This document shows, one piece after another, positions 1 through 6,441 of a DNA stretch of 6,642 bases. The stretch lies in assembly GCA_937983035.1 (NCBI GenBank), contig CALKAN010000014.1, positions 1 to 6,642 of the forward strand, read 5' to 3'. Positions within the stretch are counted from its first letter, which is position 1, and each line of letters starts with the position of its first letter. A program made the position numbers and the translations under genes. The notes beneath the pieces are model-generated. The model saw nothing but the letters and a program-made list of their open reading frames with translations. It was not told the DNA's origin and ran no database searches. This DNA comes from an uncultured Paenibacillaceae bacterium (GTDB lineage Bacteria; Bacillota; Bacilli; Paenibacillales; CALAME01).

Positions 1-946
1 CAACAAATTGCTGCAGCTGATTTCGGTCTACCGTAATCACCGAAGCGCCGCCAATCGTTTCTTCTCGCAGAAGATGATTGGGCGGGAGCTGCACGCTGCC
101 GATCGAGTCTGTGTTCACTTGGAATGCGAGCGTGCCGAGTTTGACCATGTCATTCAAGCTCAAGTTTGTTTGGATATACGGCTCGATTTTGTTTAAAATC
201 GTCGGCAGTCTTAATAAATTCGCCGTCGTTTGCATTTTTTCCGCGACTGCCATTAAAAATTTGCGCTGTCTTTCCGTGCGCGCATAGTCCGAAAGAGCGT
301 CGTGCCGGAACCTGACATATTGGAGAGCTTTCTTTCCATCTAATGTTTGCAAGCCTTGTTTCAGATCGATGTCCCATTCTGGACCGTCGGCCCGGCTCCG
401 GTATTGCATGTCTTTTTCTACATAATATTCGACGCCGCCGATGGCATCCACCAATGCAACAAAGCCTTGAAAATCAACATAAACATAATATTGGACAGGC
501 AATCCAGTAAACTCGCTGACGGTTTCCATCGCCAACTCCGCTCCGCCGAGCACAGTGGCAGCATTGATGCGAGAATGCCCGCGGTTTGGGATCTGAACAT
601 ACGTATCTCTTAAAATGGAAAATAATGATGCCTGTTTTGTCACGGGGTCGATCGATACGATGAGCATCGTATCTGTTCGCGGCATTTGAGATGATGCATG
701 ATCCAAGTCTCTCGAATCGCCGCCCAGGACTAAAATGTTGACTCTGTCCGTGCCTTCCCACTTGGGAGGGACATACTCTTCTTCCCCTTGCTGCTTGCTT
801 CCTGCGGATGGATTGTTTCCCGCTTGCGGCTGGTTGTGCTCATGAATCCCTATGCCGAATTTTACGAAAGAAAATCCGTAATAGGCGATTAACAGCAAAG
901 CGGCTGCAACCAAAATCAATCCAAGTCGCTTGATGCCTTTTGCCAT
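1..946 (-). CDS. LytR-CpsA-Psr (LCP) family cell-wall polymer transferase, 3' end outside window
   Basis: Seen: an uninterrupted frame of 315 codons from ATG at 946-944 runs off the left edge, so the C-terminus is missing. AAAGGA (960-955) sits 8 nt before the start. Residues 1-7 are basic, and about 8-24 form one membrane segment, followed by a polar Gly/Asn/Gln/Glu-rich linker to about 60. LCP motifs follow in order: NILVLGGDSRD (70-80), RTDTMLIVSIDP (90-101), SILRDTYVQIP (110-120), RINAAT (126-131), and the signature RFRHDALSDYARTERQ (212-227), with the R-x-R pair R212/R214 and downstream D220, R223 and R226. Family knowledge: LCP proteins are anchored outside the membrane and move teichoic acid or other glycopolymers from a lipid carrier onto peptidoglycan; many are mislabelled as 'LytR transcriptional regulators'. 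The polymer handled here cannot be told. The gene is divergent from the peroxiredoxin operon. Confidence 0.93.
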   Translation of the reverse strand, partial: MAKGIKRLGLILVAAALLLIAYYGFSFVKFGIGIHEHNQPQAGNNPSAGSKQQGEEEYVPPKWEGTDRVNILVLGGDSRDLDHASSQMPRTDTMLIVSIDPVTKQASLFSILRDTYVQIPNRGHSRINAATVLGGAELAMETVSEFTGLPVQYYVYVDFQGFVALVDAIGGVEYYVEKDMQYRSRADGPEWDIDLKQGLQTLDGKKALQYVRFRHDALSDYARTERQRKFLMAVAEKMQTTANLLRLPTILNKIEPYIQTNLSLNDMVKLGTLAFQVNTDSIGSVQLPPNHLLREETIGGASVITVDRNQLQQFV

Positions 947-982
947 AGGAATTGTCCTTTCTTAAACGGATTAAGTTTTATT

Positions 983-1013
983 ATTATAACCCCGTCTGTG
1001 ATCAATGACCCAA
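983..1013 (-). promoter_or_regulatory. Candidate promoter for the LCP gene, proximal
   Basis: On the minus strand there is a perfect TATAAT at 988-983. The best -35 match is TTGGGT at 1013-1008, with a long 19-bp spacer. Transcription would begin near 976, giving a leader of about 30 nt to the ATG. The -10 is strong and well placed; the -35 is weak. Confidence 0.4.
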
Positions 1014-1028
1014 AATCATATCCAGTAT

Positions 1029-1057
1029 ATTTTATCTGAAAATGTCTAATGTAGCAA
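1029..1057 (-). promoter_or_regulatory. Candidate promoter for the LCP gene, distal
   Basis: On the minus strand, TTGCTA (1057-1052, 4/6 match to the sigma-A -35) is separated by 17 bp from TAAAAT (1034-1029, 5/6 match to the -10). It would give a leader of about 75 nt. It is an alternative or an addition to the proximal TATAAT site. AT-rich intergenic DNA gives such matches by chance. Confidence 0.3.
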
Positions 1058-1084
1058 ATCGTTGTCGAAGCGCCGCTAATGCAA

Positions 1085-1110
1085 ATTCATGCGTAATTAT
1101 CGCATGGAAT
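1085..1110. repeat. Imperfect inverted repeat in the divergent intergenic region
   Basis: Arms CATGCG (1088-1093) and CGCATG (1101-1106) flank a 7-base AT-only centre. With one bulged base the symmetry extends to ATTC on the left (1085-1088) and GGAAT on the right (1106-1110). It lies about 45 bp upstream of the peroxiredoxin -10. It could be an operator for a dimeric regulator; I do not recognise the motif. Confidence 0.35.
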
Positions 1111-1153
1111 GTGAGTGCAAGCATGCCGACATGGATGAAACATGATCAATCTT

Positions 1154-1162
1154 TGGTATACT
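1154..1162 (+). promoter_or_regulatory. Extended -10 promoter for the peroxiredoxin operon
   Basis: TATACT at 1157-1162 is preceded by TG at 1154-1155, making the TGn extended -10 form. There is no good -35 at 16-18 bp, which is usual for extended -10 promoters. Transcription would start near 1169, about 30 nt before the ATG and just upstream of the ribosome binding site. Confidence 0.55.
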
Positions 1163-1199
1163 ATTGGACAAGGAAGGAAACAGAAGGAGGTTATTTATT

Positions 1200-1667
1200 A
1201 TGGCTAAAGTCGAAGCGGGACAGCCTGTGCCTGATTTCACGCTGCCTGCAAGCAATGGTCAAGACATATCGCTGAGCGATTTTAAAGGGAAAAAAGTCGT
1301 CATCTATTTTTATCCGAAGGACATGACGCCGGGCTGCACCGCAGAATCTTGTGATTTTCGAGATTATCATCCCCAGTTTAAACAACACAACACGGAAGTG
1401 ATCGGGATTAGTCCGGACGATCTGAAATCACACGACAAGTTTATTAATAAGCATCAATTGCCTTTCTTGCTTCTTTCAGATGAGGACCATCAAGTTGCTG
1501 AAATGTTTGAAGTGTGGAAACCGAAGAAAATGTTCGGCAAAGAATTTATGGGCATTGAGCGCTCTACGTTTTTGATTGATGAGGAAGGCAAACTTTTGAA
1601 AGAATGGCGCAAAGTGAAAGTAAGCGGACATGTGGAAGAAGTGCTCGCTGCTGTGAAGGAGTCATAA
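1200..1667 (+). CDS. bcp: Thioredoxin-dependent thiol peroxidase, Bcp/PrxQ-type peroxiredoxin
   Basis: Role: reduces hydrogen peroxide and organic hydroperoxides in the cytoplasm, recycled by thioredoxin. Seen: 155 residues, the usual Bcp length. The AhpC/TSA fold begins PVPDFTLPASNGQ (9-21). The active-site loop YPKDMTPGC carries the peroxidatic cysteine C46 with T43 of the P-x3-T-x2-C motif; C51, five residues later, matches the resolving cysteine of 2-Cys Bcp proteins. R121 in GIERSTFLID is the conserved active-site arginine. Start choice: the frame is open from an ATG at 1164, but AAGGAGG (1184-1190) lies 9 nt before the ATG at 1200, and that start gives a normal N-terminus. The stop is 4 bp before the phosphoesterase ATG, so the two genes are an operon. 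No signal peptide is visible. Confidence 0.96.
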   Translation: MAKVEAGQPVPDFTLPASNGQDISLSDFKGKKVVIYFYPKDMTPGCTAESCDFRDYHPQFKQHNTEVIGISPDDLKSHDKFINKHQLPFLLLSDEDHQVAEMFEVWKPKKMFGKEFMGIERSTFLIDEEGKLLKEWRKVKVSGHVEEVLAAVKES

Positions 1668-1671
1668 CGCC

Positions 1672-2157
1672 ATGCGAATTGGAGTCATATCAGACACGCA
1701 TTTGCGTTCCGGCGGAAGAGGCCTTCCTGCACAGTTGCTGCAAGGGTTGGAAGGAGTCGATCTCATTTTGCATGCCGGGGACTGGATGACGCTCGACATC
1801 CTGTACGAATTAGAAGCAGTGGCGCCGGTGGAGGGGGTAGCCGGCAACAACGACGGATTCGATATTATCGATCGATTCGGTTTCAGCAAAGTATTGGAAC
1901 TGGAAGGGTACCGCATCGGCCTTGTTCATGGTCATCAAGGATACAAGCAAACGCCTCTGAATGCGATGGATGCATTCAAGAACGAGAAGGTGGACGTCAT
2001 CGTATTCGGTCATTCGCATGTTCCGTTCGATAAAGAAATGCAAGGAATTAAACTGTTCAATCCCGGTTCGCCGACGGATAAGCGGCGCCAGCCCCGGCAT
2101 TCGTACGGATTCCTTTATCTCGGAGATCAAATCAAAAGCGAGATCGCATACTTATAA
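1672..2157 (+). CDS. Metallophosphoesterase, YfcE/MJ0936 family
   Basis: Seen: 161 residues with the complete set of calcineurin-like metal-site motifs: GVISDTH (D8, H10), HAGDW (D37), GNND (N59), HGH (H86) and GHSHVP (H114, H116), followed by NPGSPTDKR (130-138). Spacing and length match the small YfcE/MJ0936-type enzymes, which use two divalent metals to hydrolyse phosphodiesters; the physiological substrate is generally unknown. B. subtilis YsnB is probably the same type. It is a soluble cytoplasmic protein with no membrane segment. AAGGAG (1656-1661) lies inside the last codons of the peroxiredoxin gene, 10 nt before the ATG, so translation is probably coupled. The stop is followed by the shared terminator. 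The family call is firm; a specific reaction cannot be assigned. Confidence 0.92.
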   Translation: MRIGVISDTHLRSGGRGLPAQLLQGLEGVDLILHAGDWMTLDILYELEAVAPVEGVAGNNDGFDIIDRFGFSKVLELEGYRIGLVHGHQGYKQTPLNAMDAFKNEKVDVIVFGHSHVPFDKEMQGIKLFNPGSPTDKRRQPRHSYGFLYLGDQIKSEIAYL

Positions 2158-2177
2158 AAAGCAGCGTAAAAAGCAGC
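2155..2177. repeat. 11-bp tandem direct repeat in the terminator tail
   Basis: TAAAAAGCAGC occurs at 2155-2165 and again at 2167-2177, a 12-bp period. Read on the minus strand, each unit is the end of the terminator's 3' arm plus its T5 tract (GCTGCTTTTTA). The distal copy includes the TAA stop codon of the phosphoesterase gene. Confidence 0.85.
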
Positions 2178-2208
2178 CTCCCGCGCATCTAACTGCGCAG
2201 GAGGCTGC
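2173..2208. terminator. Bidirectional intrinsic terminator between convergent operons
   Basis: Arms GCAGCCTCC (2173-2181) and GGAGGCTGC (2200-2208) pair over 9 bp. After one C/A mismatch, GCGCA (2183-2187) and TGCGC (2194-2198) add 5 bp, closing a 6-nt loop. On the minus strand the stem is followed directly by five T (2172-2168) and a second T5 (2160-2156), ideal for ending the ABC operon, whose stop is 12 bp away. On the plus strand the tail is a looser ATTATTGTTT, 15 bp after the phosphoesterase stop. Confidence 0.92.
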
Positions 2209-2220
2209 ATTATTGTTTGC

Positions 2221-3189
2221 TTAATCGCTTTTTTCTTCTGCGTTCTCTTGTTCAGCGGCCGCTTCTTCGATCGCCTCAAGCCCGGTCAAAAACAGCCGCT
2301 CCAAATCATCGATTGTGATCATATAACCCCAATATTTGCCTACTTCCCAGACGAGCACTTTCTCGTCATCTTTCACTTCGCCTACGACGACATGTTCTGT
2401 CAGCTCGCCGTCGACGTATTCTTCGACTACAATTTGCAAATGGGCGCCTTCCATGTTCATGTCAGATACAGACAATGGGAGCTCATCTGTAGACATGTAC
2501 ATCGTTTGGCCGAGGATGCTGGAAATGTCCGTATACTTCCGGTCATAGCCGTTAATTTTCCATGGCGCGTTGAAGCTTGAATTTTCATCGCCTTGACGTT
2601 CCAGTCTCCAACTTTGATCACCGAGCGTATATTCCACCGCATGAATTTTTGTCAAATCGAGAGACAAAACGTTTTTATCGGTGAAATAAAGCCGGTCTCT
2701 GAACAGCGCTTTTTTCGTTTCATTTTCAAGCCGGTACAGTTTGGGGTCATCGGATTTGAGCAAGTAATGATTTCCCCGCACTGGCATCTCGTTGCCGACT
2801 TGAATGCTCTGCTCCGTGTTATCGCTGAGCTTAATGCCTAATTCCAAAACCGGCGGCTCTAATCCGAATTCAGACAGCGAGCCGGGCGACTCATCGATCA
2901 TTCCATTGTCCGTTGCCACGAGCAGCTCGACGAGCCAATCTTCCACGCGCTTCGAATCGAGCGGGTAGGTCGGATTATCTTCCAACTTCCATTCTTCCTC
3001 GCCTGCCCGAGTCATGCGAAGCTCGTCATCTTCTAATTTTAAATAGATCGATTCGACTTGATTCAATTGCATCTCGACAAGCGGCAATTTCTCAATGGGC
3101 GGTTCGCGGAAGAAATCTTGCGACTTCGCATAGAAGAAGCCCGCGGCCAAGATCACAACAGCGAGCAAAGTAGGGATGAGCCGCTTCAT
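2221..3189 (-). CDS. DUF4340 domain-containing membrane-anchored protein of a Gld-type ABC operon
   Basis: Seen: 322 residues. MKRLIP is followed by one hydrophobic segment (about 5-20) with no clear cleavage site, so it is probably anchored with the rest outside the membrane. The body reads as two related halves: a beta-rich stretch ending in W67 and a PLDSKRVEDWL-type helix (44-93), and a second pass at 183-233 with W194 and W210. Between them lies GLEPPVLELGIKL (109-121) and a sheet region to LYRL (151-154); this pattern is typical of DUF4340. The C-terminus (304-322) is strongly acidic. Start: ATG at 3189-3187 overlaps the TGA of the GldG-like gene by 4 bp (ATGA), with GGAGGAGG (3205-3198) 8 nt upstream, so translation is coupled. 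Molecular function is unknown; DUF4340 genes often follow GldG-type genes, which implies a shared complex. Confidence 0.85.
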   Translation of the reverse strand: MKRLIPTLLAVVILAAGFFYAKSQDFFREPPIEKLPLVEMQLNQVESIYLKLEDDELRMTRAGEEEWKLEDNPTYPLDSKRVEDWLVELLVATDNGMIDESPGSLSEFGLEPPVLELGIKLSDNTEQSIQVGNEMPVRGNHYLLKSDDPKLYRLENETKKALFRDRLYFTDKNVLSLDLTKIHAVEYTLGDQSWRLERQGDENSSFNAPWKINGYDRKYTDISSILGQTMYMSTDELPLSVSDMNMEGAHLQIVVEEYVDGELTEHVVVGEVKDDEKVLVWEVGKYWGYMITIDDLERLFLTGLEAIEEAAAEQENAEEKSD

Positions 3190-4565
3190 CCTTTACGCCT
3201 CCTCCACCATACGATGCTGGCCAAGATCAGGAACAGTCCTGGAATTCCGGCAATCGTGCTGTAGAAAATGCGATTCACATCAGTCGGCAGCAAGAAAGCT
3301 TGCGGCGCAAACGTTTCTTCCCGCGGACGGATGACGATGCTGTTTTCTTGTTCGTTCAAATATGCCAAGCTGTTCATGATGAAGTCGCGGTTTCCTTGCT
3401 GCATAATCATGTCATTTGTCAGGAAAGTCGCGCTTCCAACAACGATCGCCCTCGGTTTTCTTTCTCTTGTTTCAATCGAGTAGGCGATGTTAAACGGTCC
3501 ATCCAAGTCGCCGGATTCTTTGTTCCAAGAAACGGTTTCTTGGCCGGAGTCAACTTTGGCATATGCGCTGTCCGTCGTCCGCAGCAATTCACGCATGATT
3601 AAACCTTCCGGCGGCTCTTCATCGCCTCGGATCGGAATCGGCGTAGGCAATACCGTAAAGAAGTTCGTTTCTTCTAATTTGTTGACAATCGTATGGAATC
3701 CGTATCTCGGAACCGTGAGCGACGGATTGTTCAAGAAACGGCGCTCCGGGTCAACGATGATGCCGGATACCGGCGATACCCCGTATTCCGCGAGAATCGA
3801 ATTCATATTGTCCCATTGATCAAAATTCCGGTTGTAGTTAAAAGCGACAAATAATTTTCCGCCATTGTCCATATATTCGCGAATCATTTCTGTTTCTTCG
3901 TTCGTGAGATCTTGCTGCATGCCGACGATCATCAATATTTTGGCATCTTCAGGCACGCGTCCTTCCAAGCCGAGATTCAACTCTTTGGGCACGAATCGTG
4001 AAGATCTCATGGCCGTATACAGATTGGATAATTGCAATTCCGTGATTTCATTATGCCCGGTTAAGAAATAGACCGGATATTCTTCTTCTGAAATAAAGTC
4101 GTTGATCGTTCTCGTGAATCTTTCTTCACCCATGAACAAATAAGATTGTTGATAGTTGCCCGGCGCAAAAATTTGATAGCTGTGCACATGGGTGATTTCA
4201 TCGCCCATCTTAAAAACGACCGTTCCATACGCATTCACGTCGAGTTCTTGGGCTAAAGACGGATTTTTAGCCGGATCCACTTCAGTGAACGTAATATGGC
4301 TGCTGCGGCGGGCGTATTCTTCCAGCAGATCGACGACTTGCTGGTCGGTCATGCTGCTGCCGCCGGTAAATGCGTAGATTTGAATATCTTGATCAACTTT
4401 GCTGAGCACATCGAGCGTATGCTCAGAAAGCGTGTATTTTCTTTCAGCCGTCAGATCAAATTGCAAGCCTGGGATGGCGTTAATCATGATTGTAAGCAAT
4501 ACAAATATGCCCACTAAAGCGGCGGAAAAAACAAGCGCGTTCGTGCCGCGTAACCATCGATTCAT
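3186..4565 (-). CDS. GldG-family ABC transporter auxiliary protein
   Basis: Seen: 459 residues, with one membrane helix near the N-terminus (about 12-32) and one at the C-terminus (about 434-454) followed by WWRRRKG. The large middle region is probably extracytoplasmic. Family marks: DLTAERKYTLSEHT (37-50) just after the first helix, VYFLTGHNE (165-173), NGGKLFV (234-240), VVGSATFLTND (375-385) and RDFIMNSLAYLN (393-404), all typical of the GldG / ABC_transp_aux family. Start choice: the frame extends to a GTG at 4586, but GGGGAG, ending 9 nt before the ATG at 4565-4563, makes that ATG the likely start and leaves 27 bp after the permease stop. Known: GldG partners GldA and GldF in Bacteroidetes gliding; Bacillota relatives have no settled role. 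I infer that it is an accessory subunit of this ABC complex. Confidence 0.88.
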   Translation of the reverse strand: MNRWLRGTNALVFSAALVGIFVLLTIMINAIPGLQFDLTAERKYTLSEHTLDVLSKVDQDIQIYAFTGGSSMTDQQVVDLLEEYARRSSHITFTEVDPAKNPSLAQELDVNAYGTVVFKMGDEITHVHSYQIFAPGNYQQSYLFMGEERFTRTINDFISEEEYPVYFLTGHNEITELQLSNLYTAMRSSRFVPKELNLGLEGRVPEDAKILMIVGMQQDLTNEETEMIREYMDNGGKLFVAFNYNRNFDQWDNMNSILAEYGVSPVSGIIVDPERRFLNNPSLTVPRYGFHTIVNKLEETNFFTVLPTPIPIRGDEEPPEGLIMRELLRTTDSAYAKVDSGQETVSWNKESGDLDGPFNIAYSIETRERKPRAIVVGSATFLTNDMIMQQGNRDFIMNSLAYLNEQENSIVIRPREETFAPQAFLLPTDVNRIFYSTIAGIPGLFLILASIVWWRRRKG

Positions 4566-4592
4566 CGTTGATAACTCCCCTTTCACCTGCGA

Positions 4593-5306
4593 TTATTTCC
4601 AGCGTTTGCGTTCCAGCACTTGGATGCTCAAGAGCAAGAACAGCAAAGATAAAATGAGATAGAACAATACGTCGGCTAAGTTAAGAAGCCCTTTATTGAA
4701 ATCCGCTGTTCTGCCTGGCATCGAAAACAATGCTACGAACTCCTGCGCCTTTCCGTACAAGCCGCTTCCCAGCCAATCGATCGTCCACAGGAGAAGCAGC
4801 AAGGCAAAAGCGATGATGCCGGACAACATTTGGTGCGATGACAGGGAAGAAGCGAACAGCCCTACCGCGATCATCGTCGATCCGAGCAGAAATATGCCTA
4901 AGTAAGACATCCACAATACCGCTTGATCAAGCGGACCGTACCAAGACATGATCCATGGATAAATGAGGCTGCCGACGACCAGCAGAAACATGACCACGAC
5001 TCCGGCCAAATATTTGCCGAAAATGATTTGCGTGGATGAAACAGGCGACGTGAGCAGCAGTTCATCCGTGCCTTGGCGAAATTCTTCCGCGATCAAGCGC
5101 ATCGTTAAGATCGGAGTGATGAACAAAAGCACCATCATCATATTGCCGAGCATCATGCGCGCATCGACCATGCGGGAGCCGAACAAAAAGTCCATGCTGA
5201 AGAAAAAGCTCAGCAGCAGAAAATAAAATGCAAACGCCACGTAAGCTGTCGGAGAAAAGAAATACATTTGCAGCTCTTTTTTGCAAATCGTTAACGTGCT
5301 ACGCAT
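4593..5306 (-). CDS. ABC-2 type permease, GldF-like
   Basis: Seen: 237 residues with six hydrophobic segments, roughly 20-40, 55-71, 98-120, 130-152, 160-180 and 208-230. A cytoplasmic coupling region between the second and third, MRLIAEEFRQGTDELLLTSP (69-88), is the usual ABC-2 permease pattern. The N-terminus (TICKKELQMYFFSPTAYV) is also typical of the GldF subgroup. Start choice: the frame is open to 5402, but ATG at 5306-5304 is preceded by GGAGGTG (5319-5313), gives the standard family N-terminus and overlaps the ATPase stop by 8 bp; the longer form would add 32 basic, non-conserved residues. It should form the membrane channel of the transporter, probably as a dimer, with the neighbouring ATPase. 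The substrate and transport direction are unknown; ABC-2 systems are usually exporters. Confidence 0.92.
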   Translation of the reverse strand: MRSTLTICKKELQMYFFSPTAYVAFAFYFLLLSFFFSMDFLFGSRMVDARMMLGNMMMVLLFITPILTMRLIAEEFRQGTDELLLTSPVSSTQIIFGKYLAGVVVMFLLVVGSLIYPWIMSWYGPLDQAVLWMSYLGIFLLGSTMIAVGLFASSLSSHQMLSGIIAFALLLLLWTIDWLGSGLYGKAQEFVALFSMPGRTADFNKGLLNLADVLFYLILSLLFLLLSIQVLERKRWK

Positions 5307-6306
5307 TGTGATCCACCTCCGCGGTGTCTGACTTGTTCTCAGATGAATCATCTGAATTTTCCGTTTTTTCATCTGTCGTAAGCTTGATAAATACGTCTTC
5401 AAGCGATTGCGTTTCTTTGTTCATTTCGAGAATCGGAATTCGCGCGTCTGCCAAACGATAAAACACTTCTTCCCGAATATCCGCTTTGTCTTTTGACGTA
5501 ATGCGAAGCCGGAACGGTTTGCCCGGTTCCGCCGGCGGTCCGTCCAGTTCGACGGATTCGACCTTCTCCAAACCTTTCAGCACGTTCACGGCCTGATTGT
5601 AATCTCCTGAAAGTTCCAAGCGAAGCGTGAACCGGTCTTGCATGGAATCTGACAAATTCTCCGGCTTTTCATCCAGCACTAATTTGCCTTGGTTAATAAT
5701 CAAAACTCGGTTGCAGATCGCATTGACTTCCGGGAGAATGTGCGTGCTGAGCAGCACGGTATGCTCCTGTCCCAGATCGCGAATCAATTGACGGATTTCG
5801 ATGATTTGATTCGGGTCCAATCCGGACGTCGGCTCATCCAGGATCAGCAAATCCGGCTTATGAATGATCGCTTGCGCCAAGCCGACGCGCTGCCTGTAAC
5901 CTTTGGAGAGGCTGCGAATGACTTGTTTTTCCCGGCCATGCAATCCGAGAATGTCAATGACTTCCTCAATTCGCTTCTTTTGTTCCCTCGGCGGCACTTT
6001 TCGCAAGTTAGCGATAAATTTCAAATAGCCTTTGACGGTCATTTCATGATACAAAGGCGGCGTTTCCGGCAAGTAGCCGATTTTTTGCTTCGCCTTGGAC
6101 GAATGTTCCAGCATGGAAATGCCGTCGACCGTAATGTTTCCTTGCGTCGGGTTTAAATAGCCTGTGATCATGCGCATCGTAGTCGTTTTTCCTGCGCCGT
6201 TTGGGCCGAGAAAACCAACGATTTCGCCGCGGTCGATAAAGAAATCCAATTGTTCGACGCCGCGGTTGTTCTCGTACAACTTGCTGACGTTCGTTAATTG
6301 TAGCAA
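5299..6306 (-). CDS. ABC transporter ATP-binding protein, GldA-like
   Basis: Seen: 335 residues with a full nucleotide-binding domain: Walker A GPNGAGKTT (34-42), signature LSKGYRQRVG (133-142), Walker B LLILDEPT (153-160), D-loop SGLDP (161-165) and H-loop H189. The Q-loop position reads IGYLPETPPLY (77-86), with Glu where Gln is usual; many GldA-like ATPases share this. A C-terminal regulatory-type region (about 222-310) follows, ending in LEDVFIKLT, then a polar acidic tail (311-335). Start: TTG at 6306-6304 with AGGGGGGAG (6320-6312) 5 nt upstream; no ATG gives the conserved LQLTNVSKLYENN beginning. It is the first gene of the operon and energises the permease from the cytoplasm. The subfamily is typical of exporters, including antibiotic, gliding and wall-linked systems; the substrate cannot be read from sequence. 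Confidence 0.94.
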   Translation of the reverse strand: MLQLTNVSKLYENNRGVEQLDFFIDRGEIVGFLGPNGAGKTTTMRMITGYLNPTQGNITVDGISMLEHSSKAKQKIGYLPETPPLYHEMTVKGYLKFIANLRKVPPREQKKRIEEVIDILGLHGREKQVIRSLSKGYRQRVGLAQAIIHKPDLLILDEPTSGLDPNQIIEIRQLIRDLGQEHTVLLSTHILPEVNAICNRVLIINQGKLVLDEKPENLSDSMQDRFTLRLELSGDYNQAVNVLKGLEKVESVELDGPPAEPGKPFRLRITSKDKADIREEVFYRLADARIPILEMNKETQSLEDVFIKLTTDEKTENSDDSSENKSDTAEVDHNA

Positions 6307-6380
6307 AGCTGCTCCCCCCTAGTTCATTGCAAACGATTTCAGATTGTAGTCAATTCTTAAATTTGAATATACCGAATGAA

Positions 6381-6441
6381 GAATAATTAAAGCTTAAAGA
6401 AAACTGAAAGAAAGCTTAAAAATTTGTGACAGAATTGTGAA
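6381..6441 (-). promoter_or_regulatory. Candidate response-regulator site: hexamers repeated every 11 bp
   Basis: On the minus strand, TTCACA (6441-6436), GTCACA (6430-6425), TTAAGC (6419-6414), TTCAGT (6408-6403) and TTAAGC (6397-6392) start exactly 11 bp apart; TTATTC (6386-6381) keeps the phase. Two exact 10-bp copies of TTTAAGCTTT (6420-6411 and 6398-6389) are 22 bp apart. Direct hexamers on one DNA face are how OmpR/PhoP-family regulators bind; the first two units fit the PhoP box TT(A/C/T)A(C/T)A well, the others only in TTMA. A TATATT at 6371-6366 just downstream, lacking a -35, could be the -10 of a regulated promoter. This is inference only. Confidence 0.35.

Noticed and set aside
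474..761. 95-codon minus-strand frame inside the LCP gene, and a 75-codon one at 150-377
   Set aside because: Both are out of frame with the 315-codon LCP reading, which carries all the family motifs without a frameshift.
975..989. PerR-box-like sequence over the LCP gene -10
   Set aside because: One half-site (TTATAAT) is perfect but it is simply the -10 region; the other half matches at only 4 of 7 positions. It is also about 200 bp from the peroxiredoxin start.
1042..1275. 77-codon plus-strand frame across the divergent intergenic region
   Set aside because: It runs into the peroxiredoxin gene in another frame, lacks a ribosome binding site and has no recognisable motif.
4566..4586. GTG at 4586 as start of the GldG-like gene (7 extra residues)
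   Set aside because: The only good ribosome binding site (GGGGAG) lies inside that extension and is well spaced for the ATG at 4565.
5689..6156. 155-codon plus-strand frame opposite the ATPase gene
   Set aside because: It lies wholly antisense to the Walker A to Walker B region of a clear ABC ATPase, has no family resemblance and no ribosome binding site; it is a shadow frame.
6333..6355. TTGACT on the minus strand as a -35 for a promoter close to the ATPase gene
   Set aside because: No acceptable -10 lies 16-18 bp downstream, and transcription would start at or inside the ribosome binding site.
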